Assembly (NCBI GenBank): GCA_052084925.1
Contig: JBQDEV010000004.1
Coordinates: forward strand, 124,001-188,000
Length of the DNA stretch: 64,000 nt
Direction: 5' to 3'
Source of the DNA: CmP2 sp052084925
Lineage (GTDB): Bacteria; Actinomycetota; Actinomycetes; Actinomycetales; Micrococcaceae
Shown: piece by piece, positions 8,748 to 16,391 of the stretch
Position numbering within the stretch: the first letter of the stretch is position 1
Layout: each line of letters begins with the position of its first letter
Notes under the pieces: generated by a model
Seen by the model: only the letters and a program-made list of their open reading frames with translations
Databases searched by the model: none
What the model was told of the DNA's origin: nothing
Made by a program: the position numbers and the translations under genes

Positions 8748-9504
8748 GAATGGCGTCCAGAACAGCGGCGACTGTAGCGACAGGGATCTGCCCGGGGGCG
8801 GATGCTGCCCCGACGGTGGCGAACGTTGCTGAGGAGCCGAACACGCCGCCAGCGAGGCGAGACGCCATTCCCGCCTCCTTCATGGACATGGTGATGATCG
8901 GGCGATCCACTATTTCGCGGGCCTTGTCGGTGGCAGAGAGCAAAATGAGAACGTCGCTGGGGGAGAGGGGGGTCACGGCGATCTTGGGAACATCGCAGCC
9001 CATCTCGCTCATCGTCCGCAGACGCTCAACCAGCTCGTCCTCTGTGGGGGTGCCGAAGAAATCGTGATTCGAACCGACGACTGGCACGGAATGTTCGTGA
9101 GCGGCCGCAATGCACGCGGATGCATTGTCGCGCTGGTACTCGACATCGATGAGATCGACGAGCCCGGAAGCGGACACGTGGTTCACCAGGGCGAAGTAAT
9201 CGTCGGGGGAGATCTCCGACGCGCCGCCTTCGTCAGCGGTGCGGAAGGTCGCCAGGAGGACTCGCTGGGAGAACGTCTCCCGCAATTTGTGGAGGACTGC
9301 CGTCACGGCTTCAAGGTCCCGATGCCCATCGAAATGGTCGATGCGCCATTCGATGATGTCTACCGATGAGTAAGAGGGGTCTGCCGCAATGGAAGCGCCC
9401 TCAGAGGCGATCGTCTCCGCGGCAGTGGCGATAATGGGCACGATGATCGCTGGTCGCTCGACGCCGAGTTCGACGTGGCCGAGGGTAAGAGTCTTCGTGG
9501 ACAT
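8740..9504 (-). CDS. aroD: 3-dehydroquinate dehydratase, type I
   Basis: This enzyme dehydrates 3-dehydroquinate to 3-dehydroshikimate in the shikimate pathway through a Schiff-base lysine. The 254-residue protein keeps the type I active site: EWR at 52-54, H147 in SNHDFF, the Schiff-base K174 in VPKIAVTP, R216 and Q239. SD AGGAG lies four bases before the ATG. A 29-base inverted repeat 109-137 bases upstream of the start could be an operator. The downstream DUF3054 gene overlaps it. Confidence 0.95.
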   Translation of the reverse strand: MSTKTLTLGHVELGVERPAIIVPIIATAAETIASEGASIAADPSYSSVDIIEWRIDHFDGHRDLEAVTAVLHKLRETFSQRVLLATFRTADEGGASEISPDDYFALVNHVSASGLVDLIDVEYQRDNASACIAAAHEHSVPVVGSNHDFFGTPTEDELVERLRTMSEMGCDVPKIAVTPLSPSDVLILLSATDKAREIVDRPIITMSMKEAGMASRLAGGVFGSSATFATVGAASAPGQIPVATVAAVLDAIHG

Positions 9505-9612
9505 GGTGCTCCTGACGGTGAATACGTTTGCAGTCCAGTCTAGATTCTCGTCTCAGCGCTGGACGGTAAAGGTGTCACGATGTCGCGAGGTTCGCGGCAG
9601 GGAGGAGGGGCA

Positions 9613-9641
9613 AATCTGCATTACTTGACATAATGTAGATT
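9613..9641. promoter_or_regulatory. AT-rich inverted repeat upstream of aroD (operator-like)
   Basis: AATCTGCATTA (9613-9623) and TAATGTAGATT (9631-9641) form 11-base arms matching at 10 of 11 positions with a 7-base spacer. The block is strikingly AT-rich against GC-rich surroundings and lies between the end of the maltokinase-cap gene and aroD, both on minus. It is consistent with a binding site for a dimeric regulator of aroD; the regulator is unknown. Confidence 0.45.
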
Positions 9642-9689
9642 ATCGGCGTTTTTGGGGTGCTGGGGGAATTGGGGAGAACGGCGAGACGA

Positions 9690-10259
9690 TCAGGCGTCGA
9701 TCAGTGAGAACACCACGGCGCTGCCATCACCCCAGGTGGCAATGAGCTGACGACCTTCGGTCGCCTCCGAGCCGTCCTCCTGCACGTTCAGGACATGGTG
9801 CGCTGCAACATTGCCCCATCCCTCCGGAATCTCTCCGTGCACGATGATCGACACCGAATTCGGTTCCGTGCCGAGATATTGTCCGGCCTCGTCGTAGAAA
9901 TACAGCTCGGCTTGCGGGATCTCACCGGCCAGCGCGCGGTTCAGGATGTGCACGGCGACCGGGTCCGCCATGGCGTCATATACCCATCGTTGGCCGAGGA
10001 CGGAATGCTCGATGGTGCCGACGAGGTACTGGTCGGCTGCTTCCAGCGGCGTGCCACGGTACGTCAGCGGGACATGGAGGGTCGTCTCGTCGCGTCGGAT
10101 AATGAAACCTTCAAGTCCGACTTCACCTTCGCCATCGTCGAATCGATAGGATCCAAGTACCTCGAGGTCCCCTGATCCGCCCCAGTACATCTGGTCCAGC
10201 CACTGTGTGAGCAGCTCGGCTTTCGTCGGGTGCAGTTCAGCGTTATAGATGATGGCCAT
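9690..10259 (-). CDS. Orphan maltokinase N-terminal-cap-like protein
   Basis: A 189-residue protein resembling only the N-terminal cap domain of actinobacterial maltokinases: MAIIYNAELHPTK, then LEVLGSYRFDD, LHVPLTYRGTPLE and EHSVLGQRWVYD. No kinase lobes follow (no nucleotide loop or catalytic aspartate), so it is not a kinase itself. Proteins of this kind occur as free-standing genes in Micrococcales; their role is not established. I chose ATG 10259 rather than the longer TTG frame (10310) because the family starts at MA(I/L)IY and because TACACT lies exactly six bases upstream. It follows the FadH-like gene by 47 bases. Confidence 0.75.
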   Translation of the reverse strand: MAIIYNAELHPTKAELLTQWLDQMYWGGSGDLEVLGSYRFDDGEGEVGLEGFIIRRDETTLHVPLTYRGTPLEAADQYLVGTIEHSVLGQRWVYDAMADPVAVHILNRALAGEIPQAELYFYDEAGQYLGTEPNSVSIIVHGEIPEGWGNVAAHHVLNVQEDGSEATEGRQLIATWGDGSAVVFSLIDA

Positions 10260-10265
10260 TGTGTC

Positions 10266-10271
10266 AGTGTA
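10266..10271 (-). promoter_or_regulatory. Candidate leaderless -10 for the maltokinase-cap gene (TACACT)
   Basis: TACACT, six bases, then ATG 10259. It supports that start codon over the in-frame upstream TTG. Confidence 0.5.
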
Positions 10272-10306
10272 CGGATGTCCTCCGAAGAAGTCAGGTTCGG
10301 CCGTGT

Positions 10307-12379
10307 TCAATCCAGGCTCAGGACGGCGCGGGTGGCCTGTTCGATCGCCCGTTTCGCGTCGAGCTCCGCGGCTACATCAGCACCGCCGACGACATGGGGT
10401 GTCACGCCCCTGTCGCGCAGCGCCTGGTCGAGGTCACGCACCGATTCCTGACCGGCGCAGACGACGATGTCGTCGACATCGAGAATCTGCGGCTCGTCGT
10501 CGATGGTGACGTGCAGCCCGTGCTCGTCGATCCTCTCGTAGACGACACCGGTGTGAAACTGCACATCTGCGCCCTTGACGACGGCGCGGTGGACCCAGCC
10601 GCTGGTCGGTGCCAGGCCTGCGCCCATCTTCGTGCTCTTGCGCTGAAGCATGTGTAGGGTGCGGCCGGCCGTCCGAGGAGCCGGCATGCGCAGGCCGCCC
10701 GGAGCGGAGAACGAGGGGTCCACTCCCCAAGCGCTAAACCATTCGTCGAGTTCCGCGGCAGATGGTACTGGCGACGGGCGCTGGTCGCTTGTGTGGTCGT
10801 GGATCAGGAACTCCGCGACGTCGAACCCAATACCGCCCGCACCGATGATCGCGACCGAGGCGCCGCAGGTCACCTCACCGCGGATGACCGTGTCGTAACT
10901 GTGCACGCGAGGCGAGTCGGCTCCGGGGATCTCGAGCGTACGAGGACGCACGCCGGTCGCCAGGATCACGTGGTCGAAACCGGCCAGCTGCTCGGCATCC
11001 GCACGTTGACCGCACCGGACATCGACCTCCAGGCGATCCAGCATCACCTGGAAGTACCGCAGTGCTTCGGCAAACTCTTCCTTTCCGGGGATCGCTCGAG
11101 CCAGGCGGAATTGTCCTCCGAGCTCGGCGCGCTCTTCGAAGAGTGCCACATCGAAGCCGCGCTGGGCCGCGGTGATGGCAGCGTTCATTCCAGCCGGTCC
11201 CCCGCCCACGACGGCTAGTCTCGCACCCGGGGTACTCGTGCGGCGCAGAGAGAACTCCTCCTCGCGAACGGCGGCGGGGTTGACCAGGCACGTCGCCGTC
11301 CGGCCGGTGAAGGAATGATCGAGGCAGGCCTGATTGCAGCCGATGCATGGATTAATGGTCTCGGACTGTCCTGACAGTGTCTTTCCGACCCAGTTCGGAT
11401 CGGCCAGGAAGGGCCGCGCCATGGTGACCATTGCTACGGTGTCATCCGCCAGGAGCTGTTCAGCCGTCTCCGGCAAGGTGATGCGGTTCGAGGCCGCCAC
11501 CGGGATAGAGACTGCTTCCGAGATGCGCGCCGTGAATTGAGCGAAGGCTGCGCGCGGCACGGACGTCACGATCGTGGGCACCCTGGACTCGTGCCATCCG
11601 ACTCCAGTGTTGATGAGATTGACGCCGGCGGCCTCGAGCTCCGTAGCCAGGGACACGACCTCTTCTGCCGTCTGGCCCTCCGGAACGAGGTCAACGACAG
11701 ACAGGCGGAAGATCAGCGCCAGTCGCTCCCCCACCGCCTCACGAATTCCGCGGACAATTTCGAGGGCGAACCGACGGCGTCGTTCGGCGTCGCCGCCCCA
11801 CTCGTCATCACGGTGGTTGGTGGCAGACGAGAGGAACTGATTGATCAGGTAGCCCTCGGAACCCATGAGCTCGATCGCGTCATATCCGGCCTCCTCGGCC
11901 CGCCGGGCTGCGGTGATGAAATCTGAGACCGTGTCGGCGACCTCATCGTTCGAGAGCTCTCGGGCCGGGTAACGGTTGATCGGCGCGTGGGTGGCCGATG
12001 CCGAAACGGCACCGGGATGGAAGGCATAGCGACCGGCGTGCAGCAGCTGGACCGCGATCGTCGCTCCTTCACGGTGCACGGACTCAGTGACGATTCGATG
12101 AGCGCGCACATCGTCATCAGTGGCCAGCGTTCCGCCGTCGGCCGTGAGCCGACCGGCGTCATTGGGCGAGAACCCTCCGGTGATCATCAGCCCCGCTCCC
12201 CCACGGGCGCGTTCCGCGTAGAACCGGGCCAGCCGCGGGAAGTCCTCGACCTGATCCTCGAGCCCGGTGTGCATCGATCCCATGATGATGCGGTGCGGAA
12301 GTTCCAGCGGGCCCACGGTGATACCGCGGCTGAGCAGGGGGAAGGATGTCGAGCGGGGCGCCGTCGCCAGGTGTGTCAT
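10307..12379 (-). CDS. fadH: NADH:flavin oxidoreductase / 2,4-dienoyl-CoA reductase family
   Basis: A 690-residue multidomain flavo-iron-sulfur enzyme of the FadH / trimethylamine dehydrogenase family. Order: an N-terminal FMN-binding TIM barrel (from LELPHRIIMGSMH), then a 4Fe-4S motif CIGCNQAC with a further Cys in TCLVNP, then a C-terminal FAD/NAD(P) Rossmann pair (VVGGGPAGMNAA; IIGAGGIGFDVAEF). In FadH the reaction is NADPH reduction of 2,4-dienoyl-CoA during unsaturated fatty-acid oxidation; the exact substrate here is not provable. ATG 12379 is chosen because conserved sequence starts just after it; upstream frame extension would run into nfeD on the other strand. Confidence 0.88.
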   Translation of the reverse strand: MTHLATAPRSTSFPLLSRGITVGPLELPHRIIMGSMHTGLEDQVEDFPRLARFYAERARGGAGLMITGGFSPNDAGRLTADGGTLATDDDVRAHRIVTESVHREGATIAVQLLHAGRYAFHPGAVSASATHAPINRYPARELSNDEVADTVSDFITAARRAEEAGYDAIELMGSEGYLINQFLSSATNHRDDEWGGDAERRRRFALEIVRGIREAVGERLALIFRLSVVDLVPEGQTAEEVVSLATELEAAGVNLINTGVGWHESRVPTIVTSVPRAAFAQFTARISEAVSIPVAASNRITLPETAEQLLADDTVAMVTMARPFLADPNWVGKTLSGQSETINPCIGCNQACLDHSFTGRTATCLVNPAAVREEEFSLRRTSTPGARLAVVGGGPAGMNAAITAAQRGFDVALFEERAELGGQFRLARAIPGKEEFAEALRYFQVMLDRLEVDVRCGQRADAEQLAGFDHVILATGVRPRTLEIPGADSPRVHSYDTVIRGEVTCGASVAIIGAGGIGFDVAEFLIHDHTSDQRPSPVPSAAELDEWFSAWGVDPSFSAPGGLRMPAPRTAGRTLHMLQRKSTKMGAGLAPTSGWVHRAVVKGADVQFHTGVVYERIDEHGLHVTIDDEPQILDVDDIVVCAGQESVRDLDQALRDRGVTPHVVGGADVAAELDAKRAIEQATRAVLSLD

Positions 12380-12479
12380 AAATGTCACTCTCGGTGCGAT
12401 GTCGGGTTCGAACCCTTGCAAAGACAAGCGTCCAACACGGAAAATGTGATGTACGCCTACTCTAGGAGGAATCCTCGCG

Positions 12480-12941
12480 ATGTTCGAATGGCTCGCCGAG
12501 AATATGTGGCTGGTCTGGCTGTCCATCGCCGTTCTGCTGGTGGTCGTTGAAATCACCGTCCTGGACCTCATTTTCCTCATGCTGGCCGGCGGTGCCTCGG
12601 CAGCGACCGTCGCTGCCTTGGCGGGTGCTCCCGTCTGGGCGCAGATCGGGATCGGCGCCCTGGTCGCCCTGGTCCTGCTCTTCGCGGTCCGCCCGATCGC
12701 ACTCCGCCATCTCAAGCAGTCCCGGGAGAAGCCCGACTACGGCGTGCAGTCACTGCCTGGCCAGCAGGCAACCGTCGTGGAACCGATCACCGACGCGACC
12801 GGACAGGTGCGCGTCGACGGTGAAGTGTGGTCCGCCCGTACCGACGACCATCAGCCGCTCTCCCCCGGCGAGATCGTTCATATCGAGCGTGTTGACGGCG
12901 CTGTCCTCTGGGTCAGTATCGATCCGCCACTCACCGCCTAG
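12480..12941 (+). CDS. NfeD-like membrane protein
   Basis: A 153-residue protein with two to three membrane helices (about 7-25, 28-48, 54-73) and a soluble C-terminal OB-fold domain (LPGQQATVVEPITD to the end), the short NfeD type. NfeD proteins partner with stomatin/flotillin proteins in membrane microdomain organisation; the SPFH gene follows 36 bases later, the canonical pairing. AGGAGGA lies 11 bases before the ATG. It is divergent from the FadH-like gene across 100 bases. Confidence 0.88.
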   Translation: MFEWLAENMWLVWLSIAVLLVVVEITVLDLIFLMLAGGASAATVAALAGAPVWAQIGIGALVALVLLFAVRPIALRHLKQSREKPDYGVQSLPGQQATVVEPITDATGQVRVDGEVWSARTDDHQPLSPGEIVHIERVDGAVLWVSIDPPLTA

Positions 12942-12977
12942 TCCATCGACAACACAACAGGACGGAGCTGATCAGCT

Positions 12978-14102
12978 TTGGATATCGCCATTATTATCGC
13001 GATGGTGGTGATCGCGATACTCGTGATCACTATCATCGCCGGAGCGGTGAAAATCGTGCCGCAAGCCCGCACCGGCATCGTGGAGCGGCTGGGCCGCTAC
13101 CAGCGCACCCAAGGCGCCGGGCTGACGATGATCATTCCCTTCGTCGACCGGATGCTCCCGCTAATGGACATGCGCGAACAGGTCGTGTCTTTTCCCCCGC
13201 AGCCGGTGATCACCGAAGATAACCTCGTGGTCTCGATCGACACGGTCGTGTACTTCCAGGTCAACGACGCCAAACTCGCCACCTACGGCATCGCGAACTA
13301 CATCCACGCCGTCGAGAACCTTACGACGACCACTCTGCGTAACGTGGTGGGCGGAATGAACCTCGAAGAGGCTCTGACCAGCCGAGATTCCATCAACTCT
13401 CAGCTGCGCGGCGTCTTGGACGAGGCCACGAACAAGTGGGGCCTGCGTGTGTCCCGCGTCGAGCTCAAGGCCATCGATCCGCCGCCATCGATCCAGGATT
13501 CGATGGAGAAGCAGATGCGCGCCGAACGTGACCGTCGTGCGGCGATCCTGACCGCGGAGGGCACCAAGCAAGCCGAGATCCTGACAGCGGAAGGCAGCCG
13601 ACAGGCTGCGATTCTCGCCGCAGAGGGTGACGCGCAGGCCCAGATCCTGCGCGCCAACGCCGAGGCAGAGGCCATTACTTCCGTGTTCGAAGCTATCCAC
13701 GATGGTCGCCCGGATCCGGACCTGCTGGCCTACCAGTATCTGCAGACGCTGCCGAAGCTGGCCGAGGGTGATTCCAACAAGCTCTGGATCATCCCCTCGG
13801 AGTTCACGGACGCGCTCACTCGGATGGGCTCGGCCTTTTCTGGCGGCGAGAACCCGCTGGATACCTTGCGTGACGCAGCCTCCGGCGGCTCGACTCAGTC
13901 ATCGTCGCAGGACGACGGCGACGGTGAGAAGCAGCAGGACCGGCGGCGTCGTCGTTCCAAGCCGACCACGGCGGCTGAGATCGCCGATATCGCCCCCAAG
14001 GCACCGAAGCTGTCGGAGACGAGCTTGGAAGAGGCGCTGGCCGATTCCATAGTGGACGATGCCTCCGGCACGGAGCCGCCGAAGGAGCTTGGGAATAACT
14101 GA
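12978..14102 (+). CDS. SPFH/Band 7 (stomatin-like) protein
   Basis: A 374-residue membrane-anchored protein: N-terminal helix (about 3-25), SPFH/PHB domain (about 26-180, including RTGIVERLGRYQRT and the DMREQVVSFPPQPVITEDN stretch), then an AEG/AEA-rich coiled coil (about 190-232: repeats of ILTAEG, AILAAEG), and a low-complexity charged C-terminus. It resembles QmcA/stomatin paralogues that form large membrane rings and modulate membrane proteases such as FtsH. Start TTG at 12978, 10 bases after GGAG. It forms an operon with the NfeD gene. The last ~100 residues are not conserved in the family. Confidence 0.9.
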   Translation: MDIAIIIAMVVIAILVITIIAGAVKIVPQARTGIVERLGRYQRTQGAGLTMIIPFVDRMLPLMDMREQVVSFPPQPVITEDNLVVSIDTVVYFQVNDAKLATYGIANYIHAVENLTTTTLRNVVGGMNLEEALTSRDSINSQLRGVLDEATNKWGLRVSRVELKAIDPPPSIQDSMEKQMRAERDRRAAILTAEGTKQAEILTAEGSRQAAILAAEGDAQAQILRANAEAEAITSVFEAIHDGRPDPDLLAYQYLQTLPKLAEGDSNKLWIIPSEFTDALTRMGSAFSGGENPLDTLRDAASGGSTQSSSQDDGDGEKQQDRRRRRSKPTTAAEIADIAPKAPKLSETSLEEALADSIVDDASGTEPPKELGNN

Positions 14103-14125
14103 GGCGGCGGTATCGCTGAAGCGGC

Positions 14126-14131
14126 TATACT
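14126..14131 (+). promoter_or_regulatory. Candidate -10 for rbpA (TATACT)
   Basis: TATACT lies 28 bases ahead of the rbpA ATG, leaving a short leader with the purine-rich SD AGGAAGGGAG. A -35 is not evident, as is common for actinobacterial promoters. Confidence 0.45.
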
Positions 14132-14159
14132 GGAATGCTGGTAGAGGAAGGGAGCTCGA

Positions 14160-14504
14160 ATGAGTGATCGTAGCCTGCGCGGAATGCGTCTGGGTTCGCA
14201 GTCCATGGAGACCGAGGCGGGCGTCGAGCCGGCAGCCCGGCAGCGGATTGAATACCGTTGCGAGGACGGCGAGCAGGTCTTCGTGACCTTCGCTGCGGAA
14301 GCGGAGATTCCGGCCAGCTGGACGACGAAGACCGGCAAGGAGGCCCTCCTCGTCGACGGCGAGAAGCCAGAGCCGGAGAATTCGAAGCCGGTTCGCACGC
14401 ACTGGGACATGCTTCTGGAGCGTCGCAGTGTCGAAGAGCTGGAGCAAGCGCTGGAAGGCCAGCTCAACAAGCTACGCGAACGCCGCGGCGAGAAGGTCAG
14501 CTGA
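14160..14504 (+). CDS. rbpA: RNA polymerase-binding protein RbpA
   Basis: RbpA binds RNA polymerase and group I/II sigma factors and stabilises the open promoter complex; it is specific to Actinobacteria. The 114-residue length and the features match: an N-terminal MSDRSLRGMRLG tail, a core with RIEYRCEDGEQVFVTFAAEA, the basic linker KPVRTHWDMLLERRS and the sigma-interacting helix SVEELEQALEGQL. SD AGGAAGGGAG precedes the ATG. The gene converges on the glycosyltransferase, whose annotated frame overlaps it by eight bases. Confidence 0.95.
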   Translation: MSDRSLRGMRLGSQSMETEAGVEPAARQRIEYRCEDGEQVFVTFAAEAEIPASWTTKTGKEALLVDGEKPEPENSKPVRTHWDMLLERRSVEELEQALEGQLNKLRERRGEKVS

Positions 14505-15327
14505 CGCGCGACGTCTCACCACCCCACACGGCAGTGGCCCGGCAACCCCGAACAACAACGGGGGTGCCGGGCCCCAGGCGGGGGGGGGGGGCGCCCCCCG
14601 GGCCGAGCCGGGCCGTCAGCCTCTCCCACAGTGCGGCCCCTCCCCACTTCGTCACGTTCGTCACGGCCTCGGTGATGATATTGCCGCTCATCTTCGATTC
14701 CCCGAACTCACGCTCCACGAAGGTGATCGGGACCTCCACGATGCGCTTGCCCAGCCGAGCCGTGCGGAAGGTCATGTCCACCTGGAACCCGTAGCCCTTG
14801 GACTGCACGGCGGCGAGATCGATCTCGCGCAGCGTGTCCGCCCGGTAAGCACGATATCCGGCGGTGACGTCGCTGAGCTTCAGACCCAGCATCAGGCGCG
14901 GATACAGGGAACCGGCCATGGAGATCAGCTTGCGGTGGGCTGGCCAGTTGACCATCTTGCCGCCGGGCACTCGACGCGAGCCGATCACCAGGTCGGCGTG
15001 GTCGATGGCGTCGAGTAGGCGCGGCAGCTGCTCAGGCTGGTGCGAGCCGTCGGCGTCCATCTCCACCAGGACGTCGTAGCCGCGGGCAAGGCCCCAACCG
15101 AATCCGGCGATGTAGGCGCCGCCGAGGCCGTTCTTCTCCTTGCGATGCAGCACGAAGACCTGGTCATCGTCCTGCGCCCGAGCCTCGGCCCACGCCCCCG
15201 TGCCATCCGGCGAGTTGTCGTCGACGACGAGGACATCGACGTCGGGCACCGCATTGCGCAGCCGATTCAGCGTCAGCGGCAACGATTCTCGCTCGTCGTA
15301 GGTGGGGATGATGGTCAATACGCGCAT
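14497..15327 (-). CDS. Polyprenol-phosphate mannose synthase-like GT2 glycosyltransferase
   Basis: A GT2 enzyme of the dolichol/polyprenol-phosphate mannosyltransferase type (Ppm1 catalytic domain): IPTYDERESLP at the start, VVDDNSPDGTG near 36-46, the metal-binding DADGSH, then SDVTAGYRAYR. It makes the lipid-linked mannose donor used for extracytoplasmic mannosylation. There is no N-terminal apolipoprotein N-acyltransferase domain and no membrane segment. Conserved sequence ends near ALWERLTARLG (about residue 243); the last ~33 residues come after a run of 12 identical bases (14580-14591) and read through the rbpA hairpin, so the true C-terminus is doubtful. AGGAGT precedes the ATG. Confidence 0.87.
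   Translation of the reverse strand: MRVLTIIPTYDERESLPLTLNRLRNAVPDVDVLVVDDNSPDGTGAWAEARAQDDDQVFVLHRKEKNGLGGAYIAGFGWGLARGYDVLVEMDADGSHQPEQLPRLLDAIDHADLVIGSRRVPGGKMVNWPAHRKLISMAGSLYPRLMLGLKLSDVTAGYRAYRADTLREIDLAAVQSKGYGFQVDMTFRTARLGKRIVEVPITFVEREFGESKMSGNIITEAVTNVTKWGGAALWERLTARLGPGGAPPPRLGPGTPVVVRGCRATAVWGGETSRVS
14536..14573 (+). terminator. Hairpin after rbpA
   Basis: Arms 14536-14550 and 14559-14573 pair at 14 of 15 positions around an 8-base AACAACAA loop, 31 bases past the rbpA stop. It lies inside the annotated 3' end of the convergent glycosyltransferase, a sign that the latter's tail may be wrong, or that the hairpin serves both strands. Confidence 0.65.
14580..14591. repeat. Homopolymer of 12 G (C on the coding strand)
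   Basis: A G12 run sits within the 3' end of the glycosyltransferase frame. Runs of this length are slippage-prone in replication and difficult for sequencing. With one more C in the coding strand the frame would stop at 14516, clear of rbpA. Confidence 0.9.
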
Positions 15328-15373
15328 GCGACTCCTTCAGATGATCGACCGTAGACGGTCACAGCAACAGCCC

Positions 15374-15379
15374 ATTATA
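15374..15379 (-). promoter_or_regulatory. Candidate -10 TATAAT ahead of the glycosyltransferase
   Basis: A perfect TATAAT on the minus strand lies 46 bases before the glycosyltransferase ATG and overlaps the stop codon of the preceding amidohydrolase-like gene. It may give the glycosyltransferase its own promoter. No convincing -35. Confidence 0.4.
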
Positions 15380-16391
15380 GGGTGCCGAACTTCAGGTTTC
15401 CTTCATGCAGGTGCGCCACCAGTTGTGGCAGCGGCGTGTCTCCGCCCAGCACCGGCAGCAGCGGGGTTCCGGCGCGCGCGTCGGTGCTCCAGCCCGATAC
15501 GCGACCATCGGGGGCCTGGACGCTGAGCTCCTCGGCGCGCCAGAGATTCAGATGGGCCGGAGAACCGGGTGCGATGCGTCCGGCGTTCATCCAGGTCTGG
15601 GCGAGCTCCCGGGGCAGCGCCCGTGCACCGGCTCGGGTGGCCGCGGTAAAACCGGCGCGGGCCGACACCTGCTGGGACACCTCGGTGTGCTCCAGCAGGG
15701 CTCGGATCCCGTGCCAGAGACTGTGCGGGGTGCTCCCGGTGCCCAGGGAGACCGGAATACCGGCCGAGAGCAGCGAGCCGACCGGGGCGTGAATGGTCTC
15801 GGTCTCCTGGTCCGGTACCACGGTGACGGCCACACCGAGGCTGTTCAGCCGGGCAACGTCGTCGTCGCTGATGCTGTGGTCGAGCACCAGGCGATGGGAG
15901 CCCGGCAACTGGCGCTGCGCCCGGTCCTCGACCAGGAGCGGCAGCAGCGCGTCCAGCTGCTCGGAGTGGTGCGAGTGGAAGAGCAACTGGCGGCGATCAG
16001 CACGGCTGAGCCTCAGAGCGGCGTCCAGATGCGAGGTGTCGTTGAGGTCCACGAACAGATGTGAGGACGTATTGGCATCGGCGCGATCCAGGGGCACGTA
16101 CGGCACCGCCTGCGCGGCGGGCTGCTCCGCCGTGGTGCTGAAGAGAGCTTCTCCGTACTCGGCCCGTCCCGTGGATGAGTCCCCGGTCGTGAAGGAGTTG
16201 AGGAACGCCGGGGTGACCAGGGCCCCGCGCAGATCCACCAGCTGTGCGTCTGGGGCCTGTGCGGCGGCGACCCGCTCGGCGGTGTCGTCCGCACCGACCC
16301 ACGCGACGACTCCGTCATCGACGAGCACAGCGGTCGCGTAGGGGTCAGAGACGGAGTGGATGAAGCCGTTCACGGCGAGGATCGAGGTCAT
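15375..16391 (-). CDS. Amidohydrolase-fold protein without metal ligands (probable pseudo-enzyme)
   Basis: A 338-residue protein with the layout of a cyclic amidohydrolase: an N-terminal beta segment (ILAVNGFIHSVSDPYATAVLVDDG), the LVDLRGALVTPAFLNSF strand, and a C-terminal part with ARAGFTAATRAGARAL and GSPAHLNLW. In active members the early strand reads (P)GFVDAHxH; here it is PAFLNSFTT, so both histidines of the HxH pair are replaced (F67, T69), and the late metal/catalytic aspartate region reads VSLGTGST instead of LGSDSP. It is therefore unlikely to be a metal hydrolase of the usual kind. It overlaps helY by four bases (ATGA), so it is coupled to that helicase. Function unknown. Confidence 0.8.
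   Translation of the reverse strand: MTSILAVNGFIHSVSDPYATAVLVDDGVVAWVGADDTAERVAAAQAPDAQLVDLRGALVTPAFLNSFTTGDSSTGRAEYGEALFSTTAEQPAAQAVPYVPLDRADANTSSHLFVDLNDTSHLDAALRLSRADRRQLLFHSHHSEQLDALLPLLVEDRAQRQLPGSHRLVLDHSISDDDVARLNSLGVAVTVVPDQETETIHAPVGSLLSAGIPVSLGTGSTPHSLWHGIRALLEHTEVSQQVSARAGFTAATRAGARALPRELAQTWMNAGRIAPGSPAHLNLWRAEELSVQAPDGRVSGWSTDARAGTPLLPVLGGDTPLPQLVAHLHEGNLKFGTL

Noticed and set aside
12404..12415. Perfect 12-bp palindrome GGGTTCGAACCC ahead of the FadH-like gene
   Set aside because: Perfect 12-bp palindromes are expected about 15 times by chance in 64 kb; no second copy nearby and no match to the SOS box spacing.
12380..12715. Upstream extension of the FadH-like frame
   Set aside because: It would lie antisense to nfeD, and conserved sequence begins just after ATG 12379.
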